Below, in pieces: positions 33,253 to 44,300 of a stretch of 64,000 nucleotides of DNA. This DNA is from Iris pallida (taxonomy: Eukaryota; Streptophyta; Magnoliopsida; Asparagales; Iridaceae). The notes under the pieces were generated by a model that had not been told where the DNA came from, did no database searches, and saw only the letters and a list, made by a program, of their open reading frames with translations. The DNA is taken from positions 16,787,561 through 16,851,560 of the forward strand of contig JANAVB010023996.1 of assembly GCA_029216955.1 (NCBI GenBank), read 5' to 3'. A program made the translations under genes and the position numbers. How positions within the stretch are numbered: the first letter of the stretch is position 1; the number at the start of each line of letters is the position of its first letter.

Positions 33253-35409
33253 TAAAATTATTTTGATTGAAATCTTAATACAAACAGAACAGTGATACAA
33301 TATAGGACTTAGATGTAGTCCTAGGAGTACACTTTTGTTTAAGCTGGGTCCTTAGTGCCAATGGAGCGAGTGGTAATGCGTTGACTCCGTTGACCGGCTG
33401 ACGGCGGTTATCGGTTCTCTGAAGGTGTTGATTGCTCTGGGTGCTGGAGCTTGCTGAGAGGAGGAAGACGTTGAGTGTCTAAGACTGCCTCTCTGGTGAT
33501 TCTTTGTTGTGGATTCTTTTTGAGTCTTGTGTGTTCTGAGTCTCTGTGTGTGTGTGAAGGAGATGACCCTTCTATTTATAGTTTTGCAGGCTGGCTGCTC
33601 ATGCGCGCATGCAGGATGCGCCGGTGTGGGGATGCCACGTGGAGGTTGCTGATGGAGGCGCACGGATGCTGCGCCCTGATCGAGGGGGAGAACTCTTCAT
33701 ACTGCTGTTGTGAGCCGGCACGTAGCAGAGAGAAGATCTTTCTGTTGCTGAAATCTTGGACGAGTTGAGTCAAAGGACACGTGTCATCGACTCATGGTTC
33801 GAAGATCTCGAATTTGGTGGAGAGGAGTGATCTGGTGGGCTGCGCCTTGGATTGGGCGCAGGAGGAGGCTGCGGCTCATAACCTTTAGGAGTTACAAACC
33901 ATTTGGGACGCATGGCTTTTGAGGCGCATGCAGGCGACTTTCCTTCTGTCTTTCAGGATCAGAGAGCTGTCTGAGGCGCATGGCTTTTGAGGCGCATGCT
34001 GATTTGGACGCATGGCCGTAGAGGCGCATGCTGATTTGGACGCATGGCCGTAGAGGCGCATGCTGATGGTGGAGTGGCCACGTGGCAGTAGCCGTCGAAA
34101 CAAAGTCATGATGATGCTGACGTTGCCGACGCTTCGTTTTCTGAATAAAGCTGTCAACTGTTCAGACTTTGGGAGGCGTGCTGCCAACTCTGTCAGTTCA
34201 GTATTTAATGTTGGTGACGTTCGATGGACAGCTGAGTGGGCGCGTCGGTTGGCGTTCCACTCGGTATGGAGATGTGTGGGGGCGCACCTTCTGTAATGCG
34301 CCGAGTATTGTAAGGCGCGTCTGTGTGATGCACCTGATGCCGAAGGGCGCGTCCGTGTGATACGCTGTCTGGCTGGCGCATCGGACATGTCTTTTAATGA
34401 TGCGGCTGTCTCGCTCTTCGAGTGCCATAAATAGCCGTTTGGCTAATTCGAGGCGTCCGGTTCATCCATTTAATGTAAATTCATTGCACGGAATTCGGAG
34501 GGTCATCCACTTGGCGTGTGGGTTTGATCTGCCCGGCCTATAAATAGTGGCATGGAGAGAAGATTTGCTTCTCATTCCCTCACGTACTTCCAACATGAAC
34601 TTGAACATGCGGGTGCATTCTGTTGACGAAGTGCTCCCGAGGGTGAAGATGAGACGCTGTGTTGTCTTCGATGCACTTGAAGGTGACTGTTACATCCAAA
34701 AGACGGAGTCGAGGGCTTCCGAGGCAGGCGCAAGGTGCCTGTTGCATCCAAAGATAGGGATGCTCGGGCCTTGTCCCCGTTATTCCGGAAGAGCCGTAGA
34801 TCGGAATGGCGGTGCTAGGCTTTAGCCGCGGTTTCGATCACGGTCTTCCTTCGGCTTTTGAGGCTCTTTCGAAGCCTCCCTGGCCACAGCATTTGCGGTG
34901 CTCTTCTCTTCCTTGGTTCCAGCCAGAGGGTTAAATGCTTTGCTTGGCGAAGCACTTATCAGGTGAGCCTGGCTGGAAGAGCGGCACATAACTGGGCTCT
35001 ACTCGGCCAGGTGAGCCTGGCTGGAAGAATTTGGCTGAAGGGATGCACATAACTGAGCTGGATGCACATGATTGAGCTGCTGAAGATATGGTGGGATGCG
35101 CCTGGTTGGAGGCGCATGATGTCTGCTGCGCCTGATGACAGCGCATGGTGACTGGCAGCGCATGATGACTGCTGCGCCTAACTGGAGGCGCATGGTGGCC
35201 GTTGGCTGTAGACTTAGGATCTTTCCTTTATAGAAATTCTCCTTTGTACAACCTTTTCTAGACATGTAATAGACTTTTATATATAAATAAAAAGTCCTTC
35301 TTCAAATGTCTATACTTATTGACTTTGCTGTGAAGTTCTTCGTCTGAGTTCTGGCGCATGTAGTGTCTGGCGCATGGGCTTTCTGTTTGTGAAATTCCAT
35401 GCTTCTACA
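33243..35409 (-). repeat. 5' LTR of element C
   Basis: The 2167-bp LTR is almost identical to 17055-19223. It holds the promoter that would express the element: minus-strand TATAAATAG at 33572-33580. The antisense TATA (34539-34547) and 76-codon ORF (34595-34825) are also present. It ends at 35409, followed by the GTACT duplication. Confidence 0.95.
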
Positions 35410-36084
35410 GTACTCAGTTTACTGTTATTATCTCTATTATTATCAATTTTGTATTTATTATCTTTAATATTCTATTGTGATATGCTGGTTTTAGTTCATA
35501 AGTGAAGCCTCATTGTGGCACTTGCTCTTTCTGGGGTCTGACACAGCTGGTTTTGTATGGCCAGATATCGGAGCAGCATCTGAGGATCCACCTGTCTTCC
35601 AGCCAGATGGTGACTACCAGGCGTAACCCTGGCAACGAGTGGGTTTCTTTTGTCTTCCCACTTTATTGTAAAAATTATTCTTTTGAGGCGTTTAGCCGGC
35701 GAGCACGTGTTAGCTCGTATTGCACCTTTATTTACTGTCTGCCTACGGGCTGTAACATGATTGACAGATCCTAGGGTTGATCATGTATGACTGAACTCTT
35801 GCTAGTCTTGACATTTTGTACGACTAGCTTCATGATCATCCAATATGTAATGTATAGGACGCCTTGCTATTATATATTTGGTGCTCTGACATCTTGTAAC
35901 TATTATTGCTTGCTTGAGATTGAGACAATAGGCTTGTTCTTGACCATAGGAGACTGTTGGCTTGTAGTTAAACCCTCATGTATTTAGACAGTCGTGACCA
36001 TATAGCGAGGTGGGTTGCACTTCAATATACGTAGCTGGCTATGTACGCCCCCGCTCTCCAGTATTCTGGTTCTGGGGCACTACA
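35410..36084 (+). repeat. 3' LTR of element B, second part
   Basis: It continues the B LTR from ACTCAGTTTACTG to GGGGCACTACA, matching about 9828-10500. The first five bases (GTACT) are the right copy of the C target duplication. The GATGA duplication of B follows at 36085-36089. Confidence 0.95.
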
Positions 36085-36950
36085 GATGATTGGAGCTGAA
36101 CATCGTTATAGCCCAGTAGAGAAGGAATGTTTAGCCTTAATGTTTGCTGTTCAGAAGACCAGACATTACATCATAGGCCAAACTATTCATGTCATATCCC
36201 GGGTCAATCCTCTTCGAGTCTTAATGAAGAAGCCAAGTACACTCAATTCTAGGCTTGCCATATGGGCCATATTGCTAGCACAATATGATATGGTTTATGT
36301 TCCTCAAAAGTCTGTGAAAGGCCAAGCACTTGCTGATTTCTTAGCAGCTCATCCTGTCCCTGAGACATCTAAACTCTATGATGAGATTCCGGACGAGACA
36401 TTGGAATCAAATATGATCTCAGAAGAATTTCCTACTTGGAGGTTGTTCTTTGATGGACCTTCTAGAATTGGACCTGGAGGTACTCTTGTTGCTGGAGTAG
36501 GAATTGTTCTTGTTTCACCCGATGGATTAACTATTCAAAGGGCCTATTCTTTAGACGAATCATGCTCCAAAAATGTGGCAGAATACAATGCTTTGCTCAT
36601 TGGACTTCAATTAGCCAAACAACTGGATATCGAATATCTCGAAGTATATTGCGACTCTAAGCTGATTATTAATCAGGTTAGAGGCATTTATGAAGTTCGA
36701 CATCAGGATCTAGTACCATACCATGAAGCGGCAACCCAGATAGCTTCTTCATTTAAAGGATTTTTTATCGAACATATACGTCGGACATGCAATACATAAG
36801 CTGATGCCTTAGCTAACCTAGCTGCAGTGTTGGCAGTTCCAATTAAAAGGCAACAAATGGTTGTTATCTCTAATAGAGAACTATTCTGTGTTGAAAACAA
36901 CCACAACATTGAATTCAGCAACCTAACTGAAGTCAATGTCCTTAGCGAGG
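36085..36950 (+). pseudogene. pol: RNase H remainder and archaeal-type RNase H of element A
   Basis: It resumes exactly where B interrupted with IGAEHRYSPVEKECLALMFAVQKTRHY, then RVNPLRVLMKKPSTLNSRL. The second RNase H follows: FFDGPSRIGPGG (D), EYNALLIGLQLA (E), YCDSKLIINQV (D), and the final aspartate after a TAA at 36797-36799 in ADALANLA. This second RNase H is diagnostic of Tat. One stop interrupts it; otherwise the domain is well kept. Confidence 0.88.
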
Positions 36951-38208
36951 ATTGGAGAGTACCTTTCATTAATTTTGTAGTACATAATATTTTACCAGAA
37001 GATCCTAAAGAAGCTACAAGTATCCGTCGTCGATCACTTCGATTCTATTATAATCATACTACTAAGACACTATATCGAAGAACTTTTGATGGATTACTCT
37101 TGAGATGTCTCGCTGGTGATGAAGCAAAGCAGATATTACGTGAAGCTCATAATGGCGTTTGTGGAGCACATCAACCTGGTCCTAAACTACAAGATCGTAT
37201 CCGACGTATGGGCTACTACTGGCCCTCTATGGTATCAGATGCTATTGATTATGCAAGAAAATGCCGTGTATGTTAAATTTATGCATATTTCATTCACCAA
37301 CCGTTGGAATTTCTTCATCCAACTGCATCCTCATGGCCTTTTGAAGCATGGGGCATGGATATAATTGGCCCTATCAAACCTCCTTCATCTAAAGGACATC
37401 GATTCATCTTAGCCATAACCGATTATTTTTTAAGTGGACAGAAGCTATACCTTTGGCTGAAGAAAAGACTAGTAGCGTTATCAATTTTATCAAACATCAT
37501 GTGATATATAGATTTGGTGTCCCTCGCCGAATCATTCATGATAATGGGCCGTAATTCATCAGCCAGAAATTGAATAGGTTTTGTGACGACAACAGAATCA
37601 ATAATTTCGCTTCTACAGCCTATAATCCTGCGGGTAACGGGTTGGCTGAAGCATTCAACAAGACCATTATCAAACTCCTTAAAATGTTTGTCTCTATTAA
37701 CAAACGCAGTTGGAGTGATAAACTTGGAGAATGTCTATGGGCATATCGTACTACTGTCCGTAATCCTACAGGTTACACACCTTTTTCTATGGTTTATGGA
37801 TGTGAAGCTGTTCTACTTTTGGAAATTCAAATTCCATCATTGAGAATCGCCATTGCTAATGAGCTTACGACAGATAATACTGATCTTCTTCGGCTTCAGG
37901 AATTGGAGGCGCTCGACGAAAAAAGGTTATTAGCTCAGCAGCATATCGAACTCTATCAGGCTCAGATTTCAAAAGCTTTCAATCGCAAAGTCAGAGTGCG
38001 AACATTTCAAAAAGGCGAGTTGGTTCTTACAGTCAGACGTCCTATGACTATGACACATATGAGCAAAGGCAAGTTCGAGGCAAAATGGGAAGGACCGTAT
38101 GTGATAAATAAAGTCTTCTCCAATGGAGCCTATCAATTAACAAATATGGATGGCAGAGTTGCTATGATGCCCATCAATGGCAAATTTCTCAAGAAATATT
38201 ATGTATAA
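36951..38208 (+). pseudogene. Integrase of element A
   Basis: The zinc-binding domain is NGVCGAHQPGPKLQDRIRRM with a CRVC pair, ending at TAA 37274-37276. The catalytic core continues with GMDIIGPI (D), a frame change near 37425 and IIHDNGP with TAA at 37552-37554 replacing the glutamine codon. NGLAEAFNKT (E) follows in the 37570-38208 frame. The C-terminal part (GKFEAKWEGPYVINKV, ending MPINGKFLKKYYV) is intact and matches C. There are at least two stops and one frameshift. Confidence 0.87.
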
Positions 38209-38269
38209 AGACAAAATGTACTTTATTTTAAGAGACATGATGTATATAAAAGTTTATTTTTTATTCAAA

Positions 38270-38641
38270 AGTATAATGGAATTACATAATGTTAAGGACG
38301 GGGAGGAGGCCCTGACCCTTCCTGATTAAATACAAAGTTCGCCAATCGTTCAAACATCTCATTGTCTGAACGCACTAGGAACTCACAAACAGCCATCCTA
38401 AATGCCTTTTCTTCGGCAGTTTTTCTAGGCTCAACTAACTTGGAGATCAAATCCTGTCCTGGTATAGGAGGAACAGTTGAGCCCTCACCCACTCCTTTCT
38501 GAGGAGGCACTGGAGGCTCAGCAAGGGAAGTCTTGGTTTCTTGTTCAGTCTTCGGAGCAATCAAATCTTTGGAAGATATTTTTTTCTTGCACAGGAAGAA
38601 AAGAGATTGACAATATTTACAAAAGTCTTGCTCTATTTATA
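38270..38641 (-). pseudogene. Antisense unit 3 in the 3' region of element A
   Basis: On the minus strand a TATA box (TATAAATAG, 38641-38633) precedes an open frame ending at 38292. Its natural start position reads ATA followed by TCTTCC, where antisense unit 2 has ATGTCTTCC, so the start codon appears lost. The protein is proline-rich, then VCEFLVRSDNEMFERLANFVFN. Repeated AATAAA-like sequences at 38250-38270 could end the transcript. The function is unknown. Confidence 0.45.
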
Positions 38642-39361
38642 GGCATAATAACTAAGTAATCAGCCTTGAGAACTGATACGACTTTTGGAAAGAGGCACAA
38701 CTGTTTGTTTTTAACAGTTCATTCATAACCGACTCTTTATCTTCCCTTCTTCGAAACTAGTGTGTTTGATCCATTCGATGTCTCCTTTGAAAGTCTAAAC
38801 TTCCATTCATTCATTTAATATGTCTTCCTCGAAAATCAAAGTGAATGATCACCCATTCATTTATCATAGAGAGAGGTCATGCCTTTTTACGAACTTGAAT
38901 TCCAAATATTCACATCAAAATAACTTGCCATATTCGTGATCCTCTCTGGATTCTGTTATCTATGACAGCATAGCAAAATCAAAATTATAAAAAAAGGGAG
39001 AATAATGAGATAATTATTTATTTATTCCTTCTTTAAAAGCATATATACATCTTGATGAAAATCTATTACATCTTGGATTTTCATTCTAAATGAAGGTCTA
39101 TTACATCTTTGGATCTTCTCATCGATAATGAAGGTCTATTACATCTTTGGATCTTCTTATTTGTTGGTGGCAATTCCTTGTCGTCTCGACCTGAAACAAC
39201 AAGCCCGACAATGGAATTAACTCTTGTCTTCTCTCTGAGAAAGACAAGAGGAGAACCACAGAATGCAGCAGCCCAAAGATGAGCTGCTGTCAATACAACT
39301 GGTGGAGAGAAGATAGCCCGCCAGGGGAACTAGGGACGAGATCACCCTTGTGATACAATTC

Positions 39362-40003
39362 CTAGTTCTGCGTCTTCACCATCCAACTCTCATGTATACA
39401 GGCTCTTCCTACCATCTGAGGAAGACACTTCTTAACATGAAGAGTCCTGAGCTGTCTGATTTGAGTGTCAGAACCATATGAGTTGTCTGATGTGGGTGTC
39501 AGAAGAATGTTCTCTGTAACATCCAGATCACCAATACCAGTTCTGAAGAAGCTCGCTAACCAAGTCCCTGCAAATATCAATGAAACAAGAGAAGTTAGCA
39601 AAAATATATCAGCAATGTGCCTACAAATAGGCGCACATCAGCAATGCGCCTACAAACAGGTGCACATCAGCGATGCTCCTACAAACAGGCGCATATCAGT
39701 ATTGCGCCTACAAGCAGACGCATATCAGCACTGAACACTGATCGAACAAGCGTATAATAGCAGTATGCGCCTCTGATCAGAGCTAAACACTGGACCACAG
39801 TGTGCGCCTATTCTAAGAAATAGTTAGCGCACATCAATAAGTGTCTATAACATGCAGATCAATACTTGTCTCCAAAAGTGGTATGAAAGAAAAATACTCA
39901 TACTATTGATTCTTCGTCAAGACTTACCAATTTTTGCAGACACAGCATGCAAGCAAATAATATCAGAATGAAGTGGCGCAAGTGAAACCTTGTGGGAAGA
40001 CAT
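39362..40003 (-). CDS. Antisense unit 2 in element A: small two-exon gene
   Basis: Exon 1 runs 40003-39928 (starts MSSHKVSLAPLHSD). The donor is AAATTG|GTAAGTCT. The intron is 39927-39568 (360 bp, phase 1) and the acceptor is ATATTTGCAG. Exon 2 is 39567-39362, giving about 93 residues; the frame is open across the junction and ends in a stop. The intron contains a 29-bp tandem repeat. Donor context, phase and intron length closely match intron 1 of the antisense gene in C (357 bp, phase 1). Exon 2 shows at best faint similarity to the start of exon 2 in C. It may be a truncated relative. AATAAA-rich sequence lies at about 39016-39030. The function is unknown. Confidence 0.5.
39615..39730. repeat. 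29-bp tandem repeat in the antisense intron of element A
   Basis: Four units start at 39615, 39644, 39673 and 39702 and contain ATGCGCCTACAAACAGGCGC plus ACATCAGC. Each unit has inverted TGCGCC/GGCGCA halves, the same core found in the A and C LTRs and in the C intron array. Confidence 0.92.
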
Positions 40004-40246
40004 TGGTTTTGAGAGAGTATGAATGGTTCTTTCATTTCTGGATGTCCTTTTAAAAGAGGTTAAAGAAGAGATAGGTGCGTCGTTCTAGGATCCTATTTTG
40101 GGAAAGAACTAAAAATGGGCATCTAAAACCGTGTAACGATTGCCACGTGTTCTTCAGAAGAAACAGTAAAACGAAGAATTAGTTAAAAGAATATGTCTAT
40201 GAGCACCATTCGAAATCACAGCCACACAAAATCAGAAATTCTAGGT

Positions 40247-40668
40247 TTTATTGCATAAAGATGGGTAGACCCCTAAGTCAAGGACATAAAGTTAAAAAGT
40301 TGTTCTGCCCAGAGCATTATTTCTTGCCTTCATCAGTCTGACGAAGGGCGGCGTCCAACTCTTGCATGGTGTAGATCCCCGAGCGACGCATCAGGTTGAG
40401 AAATCCCTCTGAATTGGCATGCTCCTCAAAGGATGATCCGCCACTCGAGCGATTGAAGACTGACGGGGTTAAACCGAAATAGTTCAGAAAGTTTACTGCC
40501 CTCAAAGCTGGGTCAGCCTCCAACAAAAAAGTTGTAGGTGCAACATCCTGTCTCGCTTCAGGAGACTTGGTTGTGGTGTCAGCATTAGTCTCCATCTCTT
40601 TTTTCTTGGGGGCTATTGAAGAACAGAAGTGAAGACCAAAGTACAGAGATCAACTACATATATATGTC
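40247..40668 (-). CDS. Antisense unit 1 in the 3' region of element A
   Basis: A compact minus-strand unit: TATA-like ACATATATATGT (40657-40668), ATG at 40595, a 92-codon frame to 40317 and AATAAA at 40252-40247. Seven codons upstream, ATAGCCCCCAAGA aligns with the ATGGCTCCCAAGA start of the antisense gene in C, suggesting the original start mutated to ATA. The product includes ADPALRAVNFLNYFGLTPSV and is otherwise polar. No family is recognised. It could be an exon of a larger antisense gene together with units 2 and 3. Confidence 0.45.
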
Positions 40669-40869
40669 AACAAATTGACTCTTCGTATTCCTCATGGGAA
40701 ACTGAAAGAAATCAATAAAACTCCGGAAGACAAAGAGAAGATTGAATATTTTTGAGAAAGATATTTAATCATGATGACCGAGCATTGACCGACGCAACCT
40801 GACTTAGTCAAAACTTTTCTAAATTCAAAGTATTCCAAAACTTTACAATGTTTTTAAGTTTTGAAAACT

Positions 40870-40882
40870 TTGAAAGGGGCCT
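40870..40882 (+). promoter_or_regulatory. Polypurine tract of element A
   Basis: TTGAAAGGGGCCT lies directly before the TGTAGAGCC start of the 3' LTR. Confidence 0.75.
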
Positions 40883-41798
40883 TGTAGAGCCTAAAAATCA
40901 AGTTGCGACTTCAATATACTGATCAGTGATCAAGTTGTGCCCCAAAAATTAAGTTACGCCACTGATATGAAGCGCAGAGAACAGACTGCGCCACTGATCA
41001 GGTTGCGCCCGATATCAGACTGCGCCTAGTCTTTTTGCGCCAAAACCTACGTGGCATCTGACACTTAATGGTCATCATTACTTGACAATACTGACGGCTG
41101 ACACAACAGTGAACGAGAAAAATCTCTTCGAATCCCGTGAATTGTGCCGCTCAAGAGAAGTTGGTGGACAGTTGTCCTGTACACTTCATGAGTTGTGTCC
41201 AGGCACAATCTAAACGAAATCCTTAGTTGCGCCTGGGCGCAACCTGAACGACTTTTGCTCAGAAGTTACCACGTGTGTAGGCGCAGCTCAAATCAAGCGC
41301 AGTTTGACTTGTTGACTGAAGCTCGCACAACCTGATGAAGTTGAGACAACTTACATTCTAAAGCAGGATGACGTGGCGCACATGCCACTAATCTCTCGAG
41401 ACGTGTCTACTGTCCTGTACACGACCACGCGCATCTTAATCATATGATGCCACACGTCTAAATACAGTTAGTACACGATTGACAACTGAATAAAAGTTGG
41501 CACAACAGGAGGTTGGCGCAATCCAGCCTCGCGCACATCAGAATAACGGCTAAAACAGTTATTTCCTGAACTCTATAAATAGAGTTTCCAAATCATCATC
41601 ACAAGGACACAGAGATCAAGAACTCTAGCAAAATTGCTGCTGTATTTTCCAGAGGCTACAGTTTTCAAGTTCACATAGTCCAAGGAATAAAGTGATCATC
41701 TTCTGATCAAATTCCTAAAGTTGTACTTTCCCAGAATTTATTGTACTTTGTACTCTTTTACAACTTTGGAATAAAACAATTTTTTGTTTTTGTAAACA
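40883..41798 (+). repeat. 3' LTR of element A
   Basis: The 916-bp repeat matches 853-1782. Its TATA box is at 41574-41582. It ends TTTGTAAACA and is followed by the TACCT duplication at 41799-41803. It lacks the tandem second PBS unit seen at the 5' side. Confidence 0.95.
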
Positions 41799-41803
41799 TA
41801 CCT

Positions 41804-42090
41804 CGCTCGAAGAGCCGGGGGCTCGTCGAGCCGCGAAACTGTTAACAAATGAAGGCAATAAGAAGCTGCTTGAAAGGAACGCAACTCTCATGCGAATGGT
41901 GTCTGTTGCAGCCTCGTACGCTGTGATTGCTCGCTTACCGGTGTTGTCCGGGTGGGACGTCGACGACTGTCGACGGAAGATGGAGGAAAAAAATGGAAGG
42001 TAATCGTGTAGGCGGCTAGGGTTTCTAAATGGTAGAGGAAGAGAAGAGAATGAGAGCTTATAAATAGGGAGGGGAGTTAGGGTTTCAGAA
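41804..42090 (-). pseudogene. Exon-like block of a host gene cut by element A (orientation uncertain)
   Basis: A GC-rich island next to the A insertion. Read on the minus strand there is a promoter-like order: TGGGCC (42178-42183), telobox AAACCCTAA (42077-42085), a TATTTATA box (about 42060), an AAACCCTAGCCGCC leader and a long open frame. That frame has ATG at 41891 and a possible splice donor GAG|GTACTC exactly at the insertion site. This suits a housekeeping-type gene with a first exon here. On the plus strand the same block is also open (to TAA at about 42001), and a short ATG frame (MEEGREYLARRAGG) spans the empty site. The strand is not settled and no family is recognised. Confidence 0.4.
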
Positions 42091-42520
42091 TTGTAGAGTG
42101 GGAGGCTCGATCGCAGGAGCCTACGGTGGAAGGGCTTTATTCACGAAAAAGGGTGCTGATGCTTCCTATAAGCTAAGGCCCAGGTTTAATTGGTTAGGCT
42201 GTTAGTGGTTTGGGAAAAGTAGAAATTTTGAAGAAAGACAACCCTAAGCTTAAGAAAAACACATGTAAAATTTTCCTCTTGTAAAAAAAATAATGATAAT
42301 TTCCAAATAATATATTTTCATATTTAACCTAGTCTTGAACCAAATAATATGCTGATGAGATAAAAAAAATTTAATATTAATGACATTATATATACTCCAA
42401 CTAGACTATTTACATATATGGTTGTTCCAACTAAGTCTAGTAATAAGGGTATTTAATAGATAATAATAATAAAAATATAAAAATATATATAAGAAAAAGA
42501 AAATTGGGGGCTCACAACTC
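42091..42520. other. AT-rich interval without a gene
   Basis: The first 150 bases may be promoter of the neighbouring exon-like block. The rest is A/T-rich with TAATAATAA runs and no ORF. The junction with truncated element D falls near 42520. Confidence 0.5.
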
Positions 42521-43843
42521 GGTCTGGTAGACTTTATCTTAAAGATTACCTAGATGGTCAAGAGAATGAAGTTGTCACTCCTCCTCCCATTCTGATGCTC
42601 CTCCAACATCAGCCACACCTACTAACTCGGGTCCTTCTAAGCTGACAGCGGCTGATAAAGGCAAGCAGCAGGTTCGCTTTGACAAAAGCTTGAAGAGGAC
42701 TCCATTGCAAGGTCTTCAAAAGCCTCATAACTTTGACATATTGGCTCAACTAGCCAATACTCCAGCAAGACTATCAATCTTTGAGCTCCTTTGTCTCTCG
42801 AAGGAAACTCGAGAAACATTAAGCAAAGCTCTGATGCAAGTTGATGCTTGTATTGCATATCTCAAGAAGTCAGATGAAGAACCTGTGGCATGCCTTCAAT
42901 ATCATAGTATGATGGAAATTATGCCAAACATCACCTTCACCCAAGATGACATGTTGTTGGAGGACAATCGGCATGATCGACCTCTTTATTTTATTGGGTA
43001 CGTCGAAACGATGAGGGTAGATCGTATCATTGTCGATCCTGGGTCTGCACTCAGCATAATCCTAAAGACTTTGCTGGATTCTCTAAAGATTCCAGTCCAT
43101 AGTCTCTCAGCAACGGTTACAACTATTCTTGGATTCAACTCTGGAAAGAGTAAACCGCTAGAAAAGATCCGCCTGAGAGTCCAAATTGGTAATCTCTGTA
43201 CAAAAGTCACCTACTATGTGATTGACAACTATGTCTCCTACAATCTATTGCTAGGAAGACCGTGGTTGCATGAACATAACATTGTTCCATCCATGCCTAT
43301 CAATGCTTCAAATACGTAGATGATAACGGAGAGATCAAGAAGGAAATAGCTGACCTCAATCCATTTTGAGGTCTCGAAGCCTACTATACCGACTCTAGAA
43401 TGTACAAAGAATAGTACATGGAGGTCGTGCTGGCTATGGACACTGAGGAAAACCAAAAAGATGAACCGGATGATGTTTTGGTGATTCCAGTCAAAGGACG
43501 CACTTCTTGTCCTTCCTCTTCTCAGATGTTAACCATCACGCTCGCTCCTCCTAATGAAAAAGTAGAGCAAAGGAAACTCACCTCTTCTGAGCCTCTTATT
43601 ATCGACCTTCGTCGTAACAAGCCTACTACTTTTCTTTCTCCTCCTCTTGTTATTGACCTAGCAACATCTCCAGCCAATGTCAATAATGATATTGTAACTG
43701 TTGATACCGAAAATATCAATAAAGTAGTGTCTCCTTCGCAGTATATTGATGTCAACTTCTGTGTACAGCATTACTTAAAAATCTTGGACAATTTTGAACC
43801 TCTCACCTTAGGAGCAATTCAATCTTTCCAAGATAGTGTATGA
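42521..43843 (+). pseudogene. Protease region of element D
   Basis: It contains the conserved PHNFDILAQLANTPARLSIFEL block and the protease active site VDPGSALSII, in which the aspartate and glycine that element A lost are kept. LLGRPWLHEHNIVPS comes next. Stops near 43317, 43367 and 43413 break the frame before the 43418-43843 segment, a K/S/P-rich linker with RKLTSSEPLIIDLRR. Confidence 0.8.
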
Positions 43844-44300
43844 ACTAGTGCAAAATTAATTCTTCGTAGTTCCTCCGTGGAACGAAAATGTGCATCAAAT
43901 TCTCTTCAGAAAAGAATGTAACCAAAGAACTATTCTCGACAGTGATTCTGAAAATGACGATCGTGGAAGAATACAACTACGTTGTTATAGTCAGCAATCT
44001 AAGAACATCATCCAAAATATGGGTTACAATTTCGGGTCTAGACTGAATGGAGGCAAAGGAAGACGTACTCCTATTCAACTACCTGCTTCTAAAGGAAAGT
44101 CATCACAATACTATAACAAGACCAGACATAGGTTAGGCTACATTACATCGAACGCAACCCCAGATAGATCTGAATCAGACAAAGAGATTCGATCTCACTC
44201 TTTCGATTTCGCTTCACGGGACTCAGACACCAACATAGGGGAAGTTCATCAACTAACTCTATCTGTCAATATGGTGACAACTGAATTCCCATAAGATAAT
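43844..44300 (+). pseudogene. G-patch-like segment of element D
   Basis: The segment 43890-44294 encodes NMGYNFGSRLNGGKGRRTP, then KGKSSQYYNKTRHRLGYI, matching C, E and A. It ends in an acidic serine-rich stretch and a stop. Confidence 0.7.

Larger units (their letters stand above)
17055..35409 (-). mobile_element. Element C: near-intact Tat-lineage LTR retrotransposon, minus strand
   Basis: The 18.36-kb element has 2169/2167-bp LTRs, a GTACT duplication (17050-17054 and 35410-35414), a PBS at 33221-33239 and a PPT at 19224-19238. Its gag-pol frame is uninterrupted from 32274 to 24628. By eye the two LTRs differ at about 27 sites plus 2 indels (about 1.2%), mostly transitions, so the insertion is recent. 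Between pol and the 3' LTR it carries a large antisense, intron-containing gene (19581-24018). It is the only element here that may still encode functional proteins. Confidence 0.95.
8292..36084 (+). mobile_element. Element B: Tekay/Del-like chromovirus (Ty3/gypsy), interrupted by C
   Basis: It has long LTRs (2209 bp intact), gag, protease, RT, RNase H and integrase in that order. A C-terminal chromodomain-like segment and a PPT reading AAGGTGGGTAGAGT follow. These are known traits of the Tekay (Del) clade. There is a single RNase H, unlike the Tat elements here. B is inserted in the RNase H of A, and its 3' LTR is interrupted by C at 17055-35409. By eye its LTRs differ by about 3-4% over the first 480 bp. 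Several stops and a frameshift leave it non-autonomous. Confidence 0.92.
853..41798 (+). mobile_element. Element A: Tat-lineage Ty3/gypsy LTR retrotransposon, interrupted by B and C
   Basis: This is a complete but decayed element. The order is LTR, PBS, N-terminal ORF, gag, protease, G-patch-like region, RT, RNase H, archaeal-type second RNase H, integrase, 3' region with antisense ORFs, PPT and LTR. Extra RNase H plus extra 3' ORFs is the known hallmark of the Tat lineage. Element B (8292-36084) splits the RNase H, so A's own length is about 13.2 kb. By eye its two LTRs differ at roughly 20 of the first 340 positions, consistent with it being the oldest of the three nested elements. Many stops and frameshifts make it inactive. 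Confidence 0.93.

Noticed and set aside
853..41798. Reading the large elements as an integrated pararetrovirus
   Set aside because: LTRs, PBS, PPT, integrase and 5-bp target duplications are all present, and no movement protein or envelope-like gene is seen. These are Ty3/gypsy retrotransposons.
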